Shown one piece after another: positions 27,128 to 36,350 of a DNA stretch of 49,614 bases. Numbering within the stretch: the stretch's first letter is position 1; each line of letters starts with the position of its first letter. The DNA comes from Acidobacteriota bacterium. Lineage in GTDB: Bacteria > Acidobacteriota > Terriglobia > Acidiferrales > UBA7541. The position numbers and the translations under genes are program-made. The DNA lies in assembly GCA_013289695.1 (NCBI GenBank), contig JABCZK010000034.1:1-49614 (forward strand), written 5' to 3'. The notes beneath the pieces are model-generated. The model worked only from the letters and a program-made list of their open reading frames with translations. It did not search any database and was not told the origin of the DNA.

Positions 27128-28519
27128 ATGGGGAATCCTAAAGCTATTGGTGTGTGCCTTGCATTTTTTGTCGCGCTGACGCTTTCCAGCTGCGGCGGAG
27201 GCTCGGGCATGGGAACCACTTCGACGCAGAGCCAAGCCTCGATTTATACCGTGGGTACCGACGCTCCGTTACCCAGCGTAGTTTCCTGTGAAGTCACCGT
27301 AAGCGGAATCACGTTGTTCAACGGCACGACGAACGTGAGCGTGCTCTCGCAGCCGCAGATTGTGGATTTTGCGCAGCTCAGCGGTTTGCACCAGTTGTTG
27401 GACCTTACTGCGGTGCCAATTGCGATCTATACCTCGGCGACGATCACGATTGCGTCGCCGATGATTGGGTTTATCGATACATCCGTGAGTCCGCCGACGA
27501 TCAATACGATCAACGGAACGTTGACGCAATCGAGCGTGACGGTGAACTTCGCCAATCCCGTTATGGTTTCCGATGCGGATCTGTTCGGCCTGCGTGTCGA
27601 GTTTGATCTGCGCCAATCGCTGCAAACTGACGGAAATGGCCAGGTTACTGGCACGGTGAATCCGGTTTTCGAGGTCGCGTTGCTGAATTCGACTGAGTCG
27701 CAGGTGTCGATTGATGATTTCCACGCAGGCGTGGTGGGCGTCACTGGCCCCAATACGTTCTCGATCCAGGGACCGCATGGGCGTCAGTGGGCTGTGACGA
27801 CCACTGACAACACCATGTTTGACGATCCCAATACTCCCCTGAGTTCGTTTACCGCCAACACGATCGTGGAGATATCGGGTGTGCTGGATCCCGTAACGCA
27901 CAGCATAGATGCTTCCGAGGTGGAGGTCGTCTCCAACGATGACTTCTTCATGGGCGGCTTGTTCACCAGCATTCGCCCGCCAACGGGACCTGCCACGCAA
28001 GCGGACTTGTACGCTCGTGAATTGTTGCCGGCCGTGAACGGAGTTTCGGACGGCCAGATTGAGACGCTCAATCTGCACGGATCGGAAAAGTACCTGATCG
28101 AGCACATCAATCTGCCGCTGACGACCCTGCTCTTCAACAATTCGGAACTGGCGGCGGGACAGCGTGTGGGAATCGGCGGTGACCTTAGCACTACCAACGG
28201 CACCACCACGCTGACGGTCCACCGCGTGGTTCTGCGGCGTCAGGGACAGGCGGGCGCATGGGTTCCTGGCAGCACGATCCTGCAGAACAACAACGCCGGT
28301 ACATTCCAGTTGAACGATCAGTGGACGGCGGGTGTATTGCTTCCGCAGCCTCTGACCGTGATAACCACGAACGATACCACCTTCATCAATCTGAGCGGAC
28401 TCACGGCACTGCAAGGCGCGCAGCCGATTTCGATTCGCGTCGTTGGCTTCATACTCATCAATCAGGCGACGGGCCAGCCGGTGATGGTGGCGCGTTCGGT
28501 GGAGAAACTCGCATCATAA
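27128..28519 (+). CDS. DUF4382-type lipoprotein
   Basis: The start has AAAGGAG eight bases upstream. Residues 1-22 form a lipoprotein signal, with the lipobox LSSC at Cys22 followed by Gly/Ser. The next ~180 residues fit the DUF4382 domain: YTVGTDAPLPSVVSCEVTVS and an FDLRQSLQ region. The remaining ~250 residues are beta-rich, with repeating OB-like stretches such as VVGVTGPNTFSIQGPHGRQW, resembling DUF5666-type repeats. It is probably anchored in a membrane facing the periplasm or outside. Function unknown. It diverges from the kinase gene; the ~190 bases between hold small GC hairpins but no promoter I can defend. Confidence 0.75.
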   Translation: MGNPKAIGVCLAFFVALTLSSCGGGSGMGTTSTQSQASIYTVGTDAPLPSVVSCEVTVSGITLFNGTTNVSVLSQPQIVDFAQLSGLHQLLDLTAVPIAIYTSATITIASPMIGFIDTSVSPPTINTINGTLTQSSVTVNFANPVMVSDADLFGLRVEFDLRQSLQTDGNGQVTGTVNPVFEVALLNSTESQVSIDDFHAGVVGVTGPNTFSIQGPHGRQWAVTTTDNTMFDDPNTPLSSFTANTIVEISGVLDPVTHSIDASEVEVVSNDDFFMGGLFTSIRPPTGPATQADLYARELLPAVNGVSDGQIETLNLHGSEKYLIEHINLPLTTLLFNNSELAAGQRVGIGGDLSTTNGTTTLTVHRVVLRRQGQAGAWVPGSTILQNNNAGTFQLNDQWTAGVLLPQPLTVITTNDTTFINLSGLTALQGAQPISIRVVGFILINQATGQPVMVARSVEKLAS

Positions 28520-28576
28520 CCTTTTATAAAAGTCATACCACGTCATAACCGTCGCCGAGAGATCTTCGGCGATGGA

Positions 28577-28623
28577 CCACTGTCCCGCCCGTACGCGAGC
28601 GGGACCGTGGCATTTTTCTTTTG
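28577..28623 (+). terminator. Intrinsic terminator after the DUF4382 gene
   Basis: CCACTGTCCCGC (28577-28588) pairs with GCGGGACCGTGG (28599-28610), 12 positions with one mismatch, with a 10-base loop. CATTTTTCTTTT follows. It lies about 60 bases after the DUF4382 stop and immediately before the promoter-like signals of the next gene. Confidence 0.85.
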
Positions 28624-28625
28624 AC

Positions 28626-28653
28626 TTGCGCCCGCGGACGCCAGAGCTACAAT
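28626..28653 (+). promoter_or_regulatory. Possible promoter of the DUF962 gene (leaderless?)
   Basis: TTGCGC (28626-28631) and TACAAT (28648-28653) are 16 bases apart; a TTGACT also occurs at 28621, with a 21-base gap. The TACAAT ends seven bases before the ATG at 28661, so transcription would begin at or next to the start codon. No Shine-Dalgarno is visible. Confidence 0.45.
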
Positions 28654-28660
28654 CGGCGGC

Positions 28661-29008
28661 ATGACCGAGCCGCAGACTTTTCCTCAGTTCTGGACTTTCT
28701 ACGTTTTGGCGCATCGCCAGCCCCTGACGCGAATTTTTCATACGGCAGGTACGCTGGCGGGATGGTCGCTGCTGGCCACGGCAATCGTGTTGCGCAAGCC
28801 GTGGTACATTCTGGCCGCATTTGCGGTGCCCTACGCGCTGGCTTGGTTTTCCCACTTCTTTGTCGAACACAATCGGCCCGCTACGTTTGGACACCCGTTG
28901 TGGTCGTGGCTGGCGGACCAGAAAATGGTGGCGATGGTACTGGCGGGAAAGATGGGGGCCGAGGTGCGGCGTTGCGCCGCGGTCGAACGCGCGGGATCTA
29001 CGGCTTGA
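28661..29008 (+). CDS. DUF962 (Mpo1-like) membrane protein
   Basis: The 115-residue protein has the DUF962 pattern: FWTFYVLAHRQPLTRIFHTAG, two hydrophobic segments (WSLLATAIVL and ILAAFAVPYALAWF), then FSHFFVEHNRPATFGHPLWS and a GAEVRR end. The conserved histidines in AHRQP, FHTAG, FSHFF and EHN are all present. The yeast relative Mpo1 is an iron-dependent dioxygenase acting on 2-hydroxy fatty acids; whether the bacterial proteins share this is not known. It stands alone between a terminator and a convergent gene. Confidence 0.82.
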   Translation: MTEPQTFPQFWTFYVLAHRQPLTRIFHTAGTLAGWSLLATAIVLRKPWYILAAFAVPYALAWFSHFFVEHNRPATFGHPLWSWLADQKMVAMVLAGKMGAEVRRCAAVERAGSTA

Positions 29009-29061
29009 CGACAACTGAATATGCCTTAGGCGCGCGCCGCTGAACCAGATGCAACCATCCG

Positions 29062-29796
29062 TCAATGTTCGAGTTGGGTTGCGACGATTTGCTGGCCGCG
29101 CACTTTGATTTCGATCTCCATCGGAGGCCGCACGCCTCCTCCACTGACAATCGCTCCGCGTACTGGTCCATTCAACCCCGTTCCATAGCGGGCGAGATCA
29201 TACACCGCGTGATTGCAGGGGTTTCCGACCATGGGGTGAACCGCCTGAAAATCGTACACGCGCGCCAACTTCTGAAGGTCGGTCACATATTCCAATTCGC
29301 AATTCCCGAATGGCTCCCGCATCGAGAGACCGCAATAGACGCCACTGGGAAGATGCACGACGAGGGCCGGAAGATTATCGGTAGTTTGTGACGCTCGAAA
29401 TGTGAACCGCTTGGACGACCATGGCTTCGCAAGCTCCACCGTAGTGGCCACCGGGCCCGGGCCTACCGGCACGCTGGGAGGCGACTGCGCTGCGACTGGC
29501 GGATGATCGATGACGGGCGCGGCCGCGGCCGCGGGAACGGCCTGCGCTTCACCGGAAGTACTCGAACGCTTCCACAAGAACAGTGTGAGTGAGACAAGGC
29601 CAATCGCAATCGCAGCGATTGCCAGCCACTTCCGCGCGGGAATCTTATCGGCCCCACTGGCGGAATTCCGCGTCTGCCGTGCTATCGGACGCGGTTCTTC
29701 CGACGACGGCTTAGAGCGTGCGGGGTTGCCGGTAACACCGGGTATGTTGGGCTCTTGCGGTTTGAATGGATCTTGTTTTTTAGGTTCGTCAGACAC
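29062..29796 (-). CDS. Single-pass membrane protein, unrecognised
   Basis: I do not recognise a family. From GTG 29796 the protein has 244 residues (VSDEPKKQDPFKPQEP at the start). A TTG at 29874 would add 26, with no better ribosome site. A Pro/Ser/Arg-rich cytosolic stretch of about 55 residues precedes one membrane segment (WLAIAAIAIGLVSLTLFLW), then an Ala/Pro-rich spacer and a compact C-terminal domain of about 120 residues with LVVHLPSGVYCGLSMREPFG, GNPCNHAVYDLARYGTGL and RPPMEIEIKVRG. Three Cys in the outer domain could form a disulfide. The topology suggests an envelope protein. Confidence 0.65.
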   Translation of the reverse strand: MSDEPKKQDPFKPQEPNIPGVTGNPARSKPSSEEPRPIARQTRNSASGADKIPARKWLAIAAIAIGLVSLTLFLWKRSSTSGEAQAVPAAAAAPVIDHPPVAAQSPPSVPVGPGPVATTVELAKPWSSKRFTFRASQTTDNLPALVVHLPSGVYCGLSMREPFGNCELEYVTDLQKLARVYDFQAVHPMVGNPCNHAVYDLARYGTGLNGPVRGAIVSGGGVRPPMEIEIKVRGQQIVATQLEH

Positions 29797-29951
29797 GGTG
29801 AAATGCTCTGTAGTAGCCTTTAGCTTGATTTGGTCTGCAGCAATTTGCAAGCAGGCTGATGCCTTATACGTCAATGGTTCCGCAGCGAGCGAAGGCAGGC
29901 GACGCCGGCACGAGTTCGTGCAGTCGTGATGTCCCGCGCTGGCGCGGTCGC

Positions 29952-30290
29952 TCAGGCGGGATGCTCGACGCGCACGGAATGGTGAGCGACGTATTCGTGG
30001 AGATTCGCGAGGATTAGCAATAACTCGAGCATGCGATCGCGCTGTTCAGGCTTGGGTTCGTCGGCGCTCTCTTCCAGGTTCTTCACCGTGGCGAGTGCAT
30101 CGGATAGCAGCCATTCCAGGCTGTCTTTGGTTAGTGGGGATCCTTCACGGCAGCGCGCCAGAGCCTGATCTGTGCGCACGAACGCTTCGTCGAGAAAATG
30201 ATCCAGGCAAAGCTCCACGCGGCTCAGCGCCGGAGGCGCAGGCTTTGCGCACCCAGGACGAGCGCAATGGACGGAAGCCGCGCCTTTCAT
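29952..30290 (-). CDS. Small protein with Cys/His N-terminal motif, unrecognised
   Basis: The 112-residue protein starts at ATG 30290, with a GGGGTG stretch about 6 bases upstream. Residues 9-31 hold C-X4-C-X13-C-X2-H (CARPGC then CLDH), a possible zinc knuckle. The rest is predicted helical and acidic (LEWLLSDALATVKNLEESAD), ending HEYVAHHSVRVEHPA. There is no signal peptide or membrane segment. I know no named family. It stands upstream of the membrane protein gene on the same strand, with 155 bases between them. Confidence 0.65.
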   Translation of the reverse strand: MKGAASVHCARPGCAKPAPPALSRVELCLDHFLDEAFVRTDQALARCREGSPLTKDSLEWLLSDALATVKNLEESADEPKPEQRDRMLELLLILANLHEYVAHHSVRVEHPA

Positions 30291-30418
30291 TCCACACCCC
30301 TGATTCTCGAGCGGCTACTGCCTCAAGATTGAGGAGAGAGTAGCACAGAATTTTTGCGCGCAAGTTAACGTGAGTTGTAAAGGATAACAAGGCTGCGACC
30401 GCGCGGAGAGACGTGCCG

Positions 30419-30480
30419 AGAGACGCGCGAGGCGGGATATTGCAAGGACGTCAAGGCCGGACGCCGCCGCGCGCGTCTCT
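30419..30480. repeat. Spaced perfect inverted repeat
   Basis: AGAGACGCGCG (30419-30429) and CGCGCGTCTCT (30470-30480) are perfect 11-bp inverted copies 40 bases apart, in the 204-base gap between the small Cys/His gene and the DUF4097 gene. A direct partial copy (GAGAGACGTGCC) precedes the left arm. There is no T-run beside it. Nothing else is recognised in this gap. Confidence 0.5.
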
Positions 30481-30494
30481 GCGCAAGGAAATTT

Positions 30495-31484
30495 CTAACG
30501 GATCTGAATACTGCCGGAGCTCGTGTTGAGTTCCACGGTCGGGCCGCCGCCTCCTACTTTTCCCTGCAACTCGCGCGGGCTGAGCTTGCCCTGCACGGCG
30601 ATCTCGCGGCTGCTGTCAATACTGCCGGAACTGGTGCGCGCCACTAGATTGAATGCGGCTTGCGGCGGTAGCTCGACGGTGACGTCGCCCGAACCGGTAT
30701 GCAGCCGCCAATCGCCCGTGGGATCGCCTTGCGCAGTGATGCTACCGCTTCCGGTTTGCACTTTCACTGCGCCCTTGGCGCCTTTGATTTCCACATCGCC
30801 CGAACCTGTCCCGATTTCCACGTCGCCCGCCGCGGTCTGTTCGAATTTTACGCTGCCACTGCCGCTGGAAGCGCTGAGAGCTCCGGCAATTCCGATGGCG
30901 CGAATGCTGCCACTCCCCGCGATGGCTTTTGCGGCGCCGTGAATTTCGTTGAGTTCGATATCTCCCGATCCCGTGCGCGCATGTGTTTCACCACCAATTT
31001 TACTGAGCCGCACACTGCCCGAACCGCTGCTGGCATCCGCAGGCCCGGCGATGCCGCCCACGACCTGGTCGCCCGATCCGGATTCCGAGCGTAGCTTGGT
31101 TTGCACCGGCACCACGAGTTCGTAGCTGATGGAAATATTGTTCTTCCAATCATGATTTTCAATGTGGCCGACGCGGATGGTATTGCCGTTCTGCTCGATC
31201 GGAGGATTCGCTTCGATCTCGTGAATGCGTTGCTCGGCGTCCGCGCCGAACCAGCCGTGATTTGCGTGGATACGACCGTGGATTTCTACCTTGCTGGAAT
31301 CTCCCGTGCGCACAGTAATTTCACCGGAGCCGGTCTGGACATCCAGATCCACCGCGCCCGATACCGTGAGCGTGCGGTCAAAATGGCCATCGTCGCTCGC
31401 CAGCGCCGGCCTGGCGGCCATCGTGGCGGCCAGGGACAACACAAGCGCGAGCAATGCGGGGAACGTACGCGTACCGATTCTCAT
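30495..31484 (-). CDS. Exported DUF4097-type beta-repeat protein
   Basis: A signal peptide (PALLALVLSLAATMAARPALA, ending near residue 29) is followed by about 300 residues of short beta-strand repeats of about 19 residues. Nearly all contain GSG: VQTGSGEITVRTG, ASSGSGSVRLSKIGG, ARTGSGDIELNEIHG, IGTGSGDVEIKG and others. This is the DUF4097 / putative adhesin pattern, expected to fold as a beta-helix or beta-roll. Such proteins are common in Acidobacteriota; the function is unknown. The gene lies 86 bases downstream of secA on the same strand. Confidence 0.85.
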   Translation of the reverse strand: MRIGTRTFPALLALVLSLAATMAARPALASDDGHFDRTLTVSGAVDLDVQTGSGEITVRTGDSSKVEIHGRIHANHGWFGADAEQRIHEIEANPPIEQNGNTIRVGHIENHDWKNNISISYELVVPVQTKLRSESGSGDQVVGGIAGPADASSGSGSVRLSKIGGETHARTGSGDIELNEIHGAAKAIAGSGSIRAIGIAGALSASSGSGSVKFEQTAAGDVEIGTGSGDVEIKGAKGAVKVQTGSGSITAQGDPTGDWRLHTGSGDVTVELPPQAAFNLVARTSSGSIDSSREIAVQGKLSPRELQGKVGGGGPTVELNTSSGSIQIR

Positions 31485-31569
31485 GTTTCATCCTCCTGAG
31501 CAGATTGGGCCCAACTCGGATAAAGATACGCAGCCGAGGTCTGAAAAGTTCAGCGGCGGGTAAGGGAAA

Positions 31570-34551
31570 TTAGGCCGCTTGGCCGTGGCACTTTTTGTAC
31601 TTCTTGCCGGAGCCGCAAGGGCAGGGATCGTTGCGGCCGACTTTCGCGCCGACGCGGACGGGCTTGGGAGGTTCGGCTGGCGTGTTGCCAGTCTGAAACT
31701 GCATTTGTTGTTCCTGGCGGCGCTGCTTGCGCTCGATTTCTTCGGGAGAAAATTGCGAAAGCCCGCGCGGGACCAGCGGTTTCTGCGCGGACGGTGCAGG
31801 TGGCGTCGACGCCGCGGCAGGCTGTTCCGCAGGCCGAACCAGGAAGAGGAACCGCACCGCTTCGGTGTCGATGCGATTCATCAGCTCATCGAAAAGTATG
31901 AATGCTTCCTTCTTGAACTCGACCAACGGATCTTTCTGCCCGTACCCGCGCAAGCCGATGCCTTCCTTCAAATGGTCCAGCGTGAGGAGATGGTCTTTCC
32001 ATTGGCCGTCCACCACGTCCAGCAGGATGTGGCGCTCCAGCCAGCGCAGCGTCTGCGCGCCGAAAAGCGCTTCTTTCTCCTCGTAGCGCGCGCGGACTTT
32101 TTCGATGAGCGTCTCGCCCACGGTTTCATGATTCAGCGTCGCGAAATCCATCCCTACGGCTTTGGGATCGAAGCCGAACTGGTTCAGAATTTCATTGCAG
32201 AACTGCGTGACGTTCCACTGGTCCGGATGCTGTTCGCGCGGGCAATAGGTTTCGACGAGTTCATTGGCGATGGCGTCGGCGCGTTCCAGCACGAATTCTT
32301 TCTGGTCGCGGCCTTCCAGGAACGAGCGGCGCAGATTGTAAATTGTTTCGCGTTGCTTGTTCATTACATCGTCGTATTCCAGCAGGTGTTTGCGCGCTTC
32401 AAAGTTCTGCGCTTCCACGGCCTTTTGCGCGTTTTCGATGCGTTTGCTGATGAGCTTCGATTCGATGGGCACGCCTTCGGTCATGCCCAATCGGAACATC
32501 AGATTCTTTACGCGCTCGCCGCCGAAGATGCGCAGGAGGTCGTCTTCGAGTGAGAGAAAGAATCGCGAGGAGCCCGGATCGCCCTGGCGGCCGGCGCGGC
32601 CGCGCAATTGATTGTCAATGCGACGGGCTTCGTGCCGTTCGGTGCCCAGAATATGTAGGCCACCCATCGCCACTACTTCATCGTGCTCCGCTTTGCATTC
32701 CGCTGCGAACTGATCGTAAATGGGCTTCCAATGTTCCAGCGGCACCTGAAAGATTTTGCCTTCGATCTGAAACAGCACCATGGCCGGACTGCTGCCGCCG
32801 TTCGAAGGGGCTTGTAAAGCGGCAGCCGCAGCGCTGGCTGCGTCGGCCTGCGCGGCGGTTTCCGTGCCGGGAGCCGCGCCAATCACCGAGCTGGCCGGAG
32901 CGTAGGGCAGCGCGAGTTTGTTCTTCAAACAATAATCGCGCGTCATGGCCTCGGGATTGCCGCCGAGCAGAATGTCCGTGCCGCGGCCGGCCATGTTGGT
33001 GGAGACCGTAACCGTGCCCTTGCGTCCGGCCTGAGAAATAATGATCGCTTCGCGCTCGTGCTGCTTGGCATTCAAAACTTGGTGCGGAATGCCCGCCTTC
33101 TTCAAGTGCGCCGCGATCTTTTCCGATTTTTCGATGGAGATGCTGCCCACCAGCACCGGCTGGCCTCGTTCGTAATACTGGCGAACGCCGCCGGCGCGCG
33201 TGCCGTCCTCCTGCAGAATGCCGTTCACCGCGGCTTCGAACTTTTCCGCTTCGGTGCGATACACCACGTCGGAATTTTCGATGCGGATCAGTTCCTTGTT
33301 TGTGGGGATGGCCACCACTTCGAGCTTGTAGATCTTGTCGAATTCGGGCGCTTCGGTTTCCGCGGTTCCGGTCATGCCCGAAAGCTTTTTGTACATGCGG
33401 AAGTAGTTCTGGAAAGTGATCGTCGCCAGCGTTTGGTTTTCGCGCTCGATCTTCACCCCTTCTTTCGCCTCCACCGCCTGGTGTAAGCCGTCCGACCAGC
33501 GACGGCCGGGCATTTGGCGTCCGGTGAATTCGTCAACGATCACGACTTCACCGTCTTTCACCACGTAGTCCACATCTTTCTGGAACAGCGTATGCGCGCG
33601 CAATCCTTGATACACGTGGTGAATAATGTCCATGTGCGCCGGGTCGTACAAATTGCCCAGGCTCAATAGTTGCTCGCACTTGGAGACGCCTTCCTCTGTC
33701 AGCGTCGCGGTGCGGTGCTTTTCGTCGAGCGTGTAGTCAATATCCAGAATCAGCTTCGGAATAATCTTGTCGATGCGGTAATACTTGTCGGTGGATTCTT
33801 CGGCTGGGCCGGAGATGATCAGCGGCGTGCGCGCTTCGTCAATCAGAATGGAGTCCACTTCGTCCACGATGGCGAAGTGATGGCCGCGCTGCACGCACTG
33901 GGTCAAATCGTACTTCATGTTGTCGCGCAGATAATCGAAGCCGAATTCGTTGTTCGTGCCGTAGGTGATGTCCGCGGCATAGGCGGCACGGCGTTGCACG
34001 TCGTCCAGATCGTGAACGATGACGCCGACCGAAAGCCCCAGCATCTTGTAAATCGGCCCCATCCATTCCGCGTCGCGGCGGGCCAGGTAATCGTTCACGG
34101 TGACGATATGCACGCCCTTGCCGGTCAATGCATTCAAATACGCGGGCAGGGTGGCGACGAGCGTCTTGCCTTCGCCCGTTTTCATCTCAGAAATTTTGCC
34201 TTGGTGGAGGACCGCGCCGCCGATCAACTGCACATCAAAATGGCGCATGCCCAGCGTGCGGCGTCCCACTTCGCGCACCAGCGCGAACGCCGGCACCAGC
34301 GCGGGCGCGAGCGCTTCCTGCAATCGAGCTTTGTAATCGGGATCGTCGCGTTCCAGGCCTTCCATGCGCGCCTGGACTTCCGTCTTCAGCTGGGAGGTCT
34401 TCGCGGCAATCTCGGCGTCCGAAAGCTTGCGCATCTCGGGTTCGAGCGCGTTGATTTCTTCAACGAGCGGCTGCAGCTCTTTCACGTCGCGTTCGTGCTT
34501 GGTACCGATGAAACGCGCTACGACGCTATTTATGATTTTTTCGACATCCAT
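31570..34551 (-). CDS. secA: Preprotein translocase ATPase SecA
   Basis: SecA is the ATP-driven motor that pushes unfolded precursors through SecYEG. The 993 residues show the Walker [21 protein letters not shown], Walker B-like [17 protein letters not shown], the helicase motif [36 protein letters not shown], and the C-terminal zinc tail [17 protein letters not shown], which binds SecB or ribosomes in other species. It is longer than E. coli SecA (901), mainly through a low-complexity Ala/Ser stretch near residues 545-600 and a long C-terminal linker. The start region [20 protein letters not shown] is family-like, but no Shine-Dalgarno is evident. Confidence 0.98.
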   Translation of the reverse strand: MDVEKIINSVVARFIGTKHERDVKELQPLVEEINALEPEMRKLSDAEIAAKTSQLKTEVQARMEGLERDDPDYKARLQEALAPALVPAFALVREVGRRTLGMRHFDVQLIGGAVLHQGKISEMKTGEGKTLVATLPAYLNALTGKGVHIVTVNDYLARRDAEWMGPIYKMLGLSVGVIVHDLDDVQRRAAYAADITYGTNNEFGFDYLRDNMKYDLTQCVQRGHHFAIVDEVDSILIDEARTPLIISGPAEESTDKYYRIDKIIPKLILDIDYTLDEKHRTATLTEEGVSKCEQLLSLGNLYDPAHMDIIHHVYQGLRAHTLFQKDVDYVVKDGEVVIVDEFTGRQMPGRRWSDGLHQAVEAKEGVKIERENQTLATITFQNYFRMYKKLSGMTGTAETEAPEFDKIYKLEVVAIPTNKELIRIENSDVVYRTEAEKFEAAVNGILQEDGTRAGGVRQYYERGQPVLVGSISIEKSEKIAAHLKKAGIPHQVLNAKQHEREAIIISQAGRKGTVTVSTNMAGRGTDILLGGNPEAMTRDYCLKNKLALPYAPASSVIGAAPGTETAAQADAASAAAAALQAPSNGGSSPAMVLFQIEGKIFQVPLEHWKPIYDQFAAECKAEHDEVVAMGGLHILGTERHEARRIDNQLRGRAGRQGDPGSSRFFLSLEDDLLRIFGGERVKNLMFRLGMTEGVPIESKLISKRIENAQKAVEAQNFEARKHLLEYDDVMNKQRETIYNLRRSFLEGRDQKEFVLERADAIANELVETYCPREQHPDQWNVTQFCNEILNQFGFDPKAVGMDFATLNHETVGETLIEKVRARYEEKEALFGAQTLRWLERHILLDVVDGQWKDHLLTLDHLKEGIGLRGYGQKDPLVEFKKEAFILFDELMNRIDTEAVRFLFLVRPAEQPAAASTPPAPSAQKPLVPRGLSQFSPEEIERKQRRQEQQMQFQTGNTPAEPPKPVRVGAKVGRNDPCPCGSGKKYKKCHGQAA

Positions 34552-34673
34552 ATTTTCGGATTAGACGCATGCGAGCCCACAAATGGGGCGAAATTCTCGT
34601 TTAAGCTCCCAAGAACGGGGAACCCGACCTGCAGGTGTGGCGGCTGCGAGGATCGCGCGTCTCCCTGACCACT

Positions 34674-34702
34674 ATTGTAGCCGCTTGCGCGATTTCCTGC
34701 AA
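34674..34702 (-). promoter_or_regulatory. Predicted sigma70-type promoter of secA
   Basis: On the minus strand TTGCAG (34697-34702) and TACAAT (34674-34679) are 17 bases apart, about 125 bases upstream of the secA start. The two hexamers differ from consensus at only three positions in total. Confidence 0.7.
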
Positions 34703-34774
34703 AGAGCGCGTTGAATGCCTGGAAACGCCGTCTTCGAGCGAGCTGTTTCGCTGCTGATCGTGCGGCGCGCGGCC

Positions 34775-34803
34775 TTGCCGCTCATGCAGCGGCAGTCTAT
34801 TAT
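34775..34803 (+). promoter_or_regulatory. Predicted sigma70-type promoter of mrp
   Basis: TTGCCG (34775-34780) and TATTAT (34798-34803) are 17 bases apart, 60 bases before the mrp start. It is arranged back-to-back with the secA promoter, so about 70 bases between the two -35 boxes could be shared control DNA. Confidence 0.68.
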
Positions 34804-34863
34804 TGCAAGCTGACCTTATGACGTGGGAAGCCGCTGCTAGGTGGCTTCGCCGAAAGGACTCAT

Positions 34864-35709
34864 ATGCCCCCGGGACCTGGACCAGGACATGCCGCCGACA
34901 AAAAGGCGCCGATTGCGGGCGTGAAAAATCTCGTGGCCGTTGCCAGCGGCAAAGGCGGCGTAGGGAAGACCACCGTCGCTGTGAATCTGGCGATTGCGCT
35001 GAAGACTCTCGGCGCCACGGTTGGCCTGCTCGACGCCGACGTGTACGGGCCGAACGTGCCGGTAATGCTCGGCACCAACGAACAGCCACGCGCGGTGGAC
35101 GAGAAGACCATCATGCCCGTGGAAGCTTACGGCGTGAAAATGATCTCTATGGGCCTGCTGAATCCCGGCGACAAACCGCTGGTGTGGCGCGGGCCGATGC
35201 TGCACAGCGTGATGCAACAATTCCTACGGAGCGTGCAGTGGGGCACGCTCGATTACCTGATCGTGGATCTGCCGCCAGGCACTGGCGACGTGCAGCTCTC
35301 GTTGATTCAAAGCGTATCGGTGACGGGCGCGGTGGTCGTCACGACGCCTTCGATCGTGGCGCTGGCCGATGTGCGCAAGGCCGTCGAAATGTTTCGCCAG
35401 GTGAACGTGGAAATTCTCGGCGTGGTGGAAAACATGAGCTACTTCAATTGCCCGCATTGCAACGGGCGCATTGATGTGTTCGGTCACGGCGAAGGCCAGC
35501 ACATGGCGAAAAATTTCGGCGTGCCGTTTCTCGGCGAGATTGAGATTGACCCGCAGATTCGCATCGGAGGCGACACCGGCAAGCCGGTGGCTTCGCTGGG
35601 CGAAGACGCGCCTGGGGGCAAGAGCGTGTACGCGGTGACGCGAAACGTGATCGCGCGGCTGGAAGTTGTGAATGCCTCGGCGGGCGCGCCTGTCGTGCAG
35701 ATATTGTGA
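34864..35709 (+). CDS. mrp: Mrp/ApbC-type Fe-S cluster carrier ATPase
   Basis: This P-loop NTPase has the deviant Walker A ASGKGGVGKTT (about 27-37), LLDADVYGPNVP, and LIVDLPPGTGDVQLSL. A CPHC pair (FNCPHCNGR, near residue 195) can hold a 4Fe-4S cluster between dimer subunits. Relatives transfer Fe-S clusters to apoproteins. At 281 residues it is the short form, lacking the N-terminal MIP18/DUF59 domain seen in many Mrp proteins. AAAGGA is five bases before the ATG. A gamma-carbonic anhydrase gene follows after 73 bases. Confidence 0.93.
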   Translation: MPPGPGPGHAADKKAPIAGVKNLVAVASGKGGVGKTTVAVNLAIALKTLGATVGLLDADVYGPNVPVMLGTNEQPRAVDEKTIMPVEAYGVKMISMGLLNPGDKPLVWRGPMLHSVMQQFLRSVQWGTLDYLIVDLPPGTGDVQLSLIQSVSVTGAVVVTTPSIVALADVRKAVEMFRQVNVEILGVVENMSYFNCPHCNGRIDVFGHGEGQHMAKNFGVPFLGEIEIDPQIRIGGDTGKPVASLGEDAPGGKSVYAVTRNVIARLEVVNASAGAPVVQIL

Positions 35710-35782
35710 CCTGCCACCGCTTTGTGGCAGCACCTCGCGCAGTAACAAAAACGCACCTCAATCGTTAATCAGGAGTGGTACC

Positions 35783-36298
35783 TTGCTTCGCAGCTACAAG
35801 GGACGAATGCCGAGGGTTGCGGCCAGCGCCTATATCGACCCGCAGGCCGTCGTGATTGGCGACGTCGAGATCGGTGAGGATTCCAGCGTGTGGCCATGCG
35901 CTGTGATTCGCGGCGACGTGCATTACATTCGCATCGGCGCGCGCACGAATGTGCAGGACGGCTCGATTTTGCACGTGATGCGCGACACCAATCCGCTGGT
36001 GCTGGGCGATGACGTCACGGTGGGCCACAGCGTCACCTTGCACGGCTGCACGATCGAATCGCGCTGCTTGATCGGCATGGGCAGCATCATTCTGAATGGT
36101 GCGGTGATTGGCACGGGATCGATCATCGCGGCTGGTACGTTGGTGCCGGAACGCACCATTGTTCCGGCCGGCAGCCTGATGATGGGGCAACCTGCCAAGC
36201 TACGCCGCGCGCTGGGTGCTGAAGATCTCGATTCGATTGATGCTTATGCGCGCCGCTATGTGGAGTACAAGGAAACGTATCGCACCGAGGCCGGTTGA
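35783..36298 (+). CDS. Gamma-carbonic anhydrase-like hexapeptide-repeat protein
   Basis: The chosen start is TTG 35783, with AGGAG seven bases upstream; it gives MLRSYKGRMPRVAASAYIDP, matching the family N-terminus. The 171 residues form left-handed beta-helix repeats with gamma-CA residues: IRGDVHYIRIGARTNVQDG, and the three metal-type histidines in ILHVM, VGHSV and LHGC. Family members may hydrate CO2 or be inactive scaffolds (YrdA/CaiE-like); activity cannot be decided here. The upstream frame to 35672 overlaps mrp and is not used. Confidence 0.88.
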   Translation: MLRSYKGRMPRVAASAYIDPQAVVIGDVEIGEDSSVWPCAVIRGDVHYIRIGARTNVQDGSILHVMRDTNPLVLGDDVTVGHSVTLHGCTIESRCLIGMGSIILNGAVIGTGSIIAAGTLVPERTIVPAGSLMMGQPAKLRRALGAEDLDSIDAYARRYVEYKETYRTEAG

Positions 36299-36300
36299 CG

Positions 36301-36342
36301 GAAAAGGCAGTGGCTGGTGACGAGTAGCTAGTGGCTAGAAAA
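36301..36342. repeat. Left repeat flanking the four-helix-bundle gene
   Basis: The sequence starts GAAAAGGCAGTGGCTGGTG, then has TAGC/TAGTGGC units, then CTAGAAAA. Bases 36303-36319 are an inverted match (16 of 17) to 36733-36749 on the other side of the gene. The whole unit is closely similar to the solo copy at 410-452. Confidence 0.8.
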
Positions 36343-36350
36343 GAGAACCT

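Noticed and set aside
35672..35782. Longer gamma-carbonic anhydrase start inside mrp
   Set aside because: The TTG at 35783 has AGGAG at ideal spacing and matches the family N-terminus, while the extension overlaps mrp.
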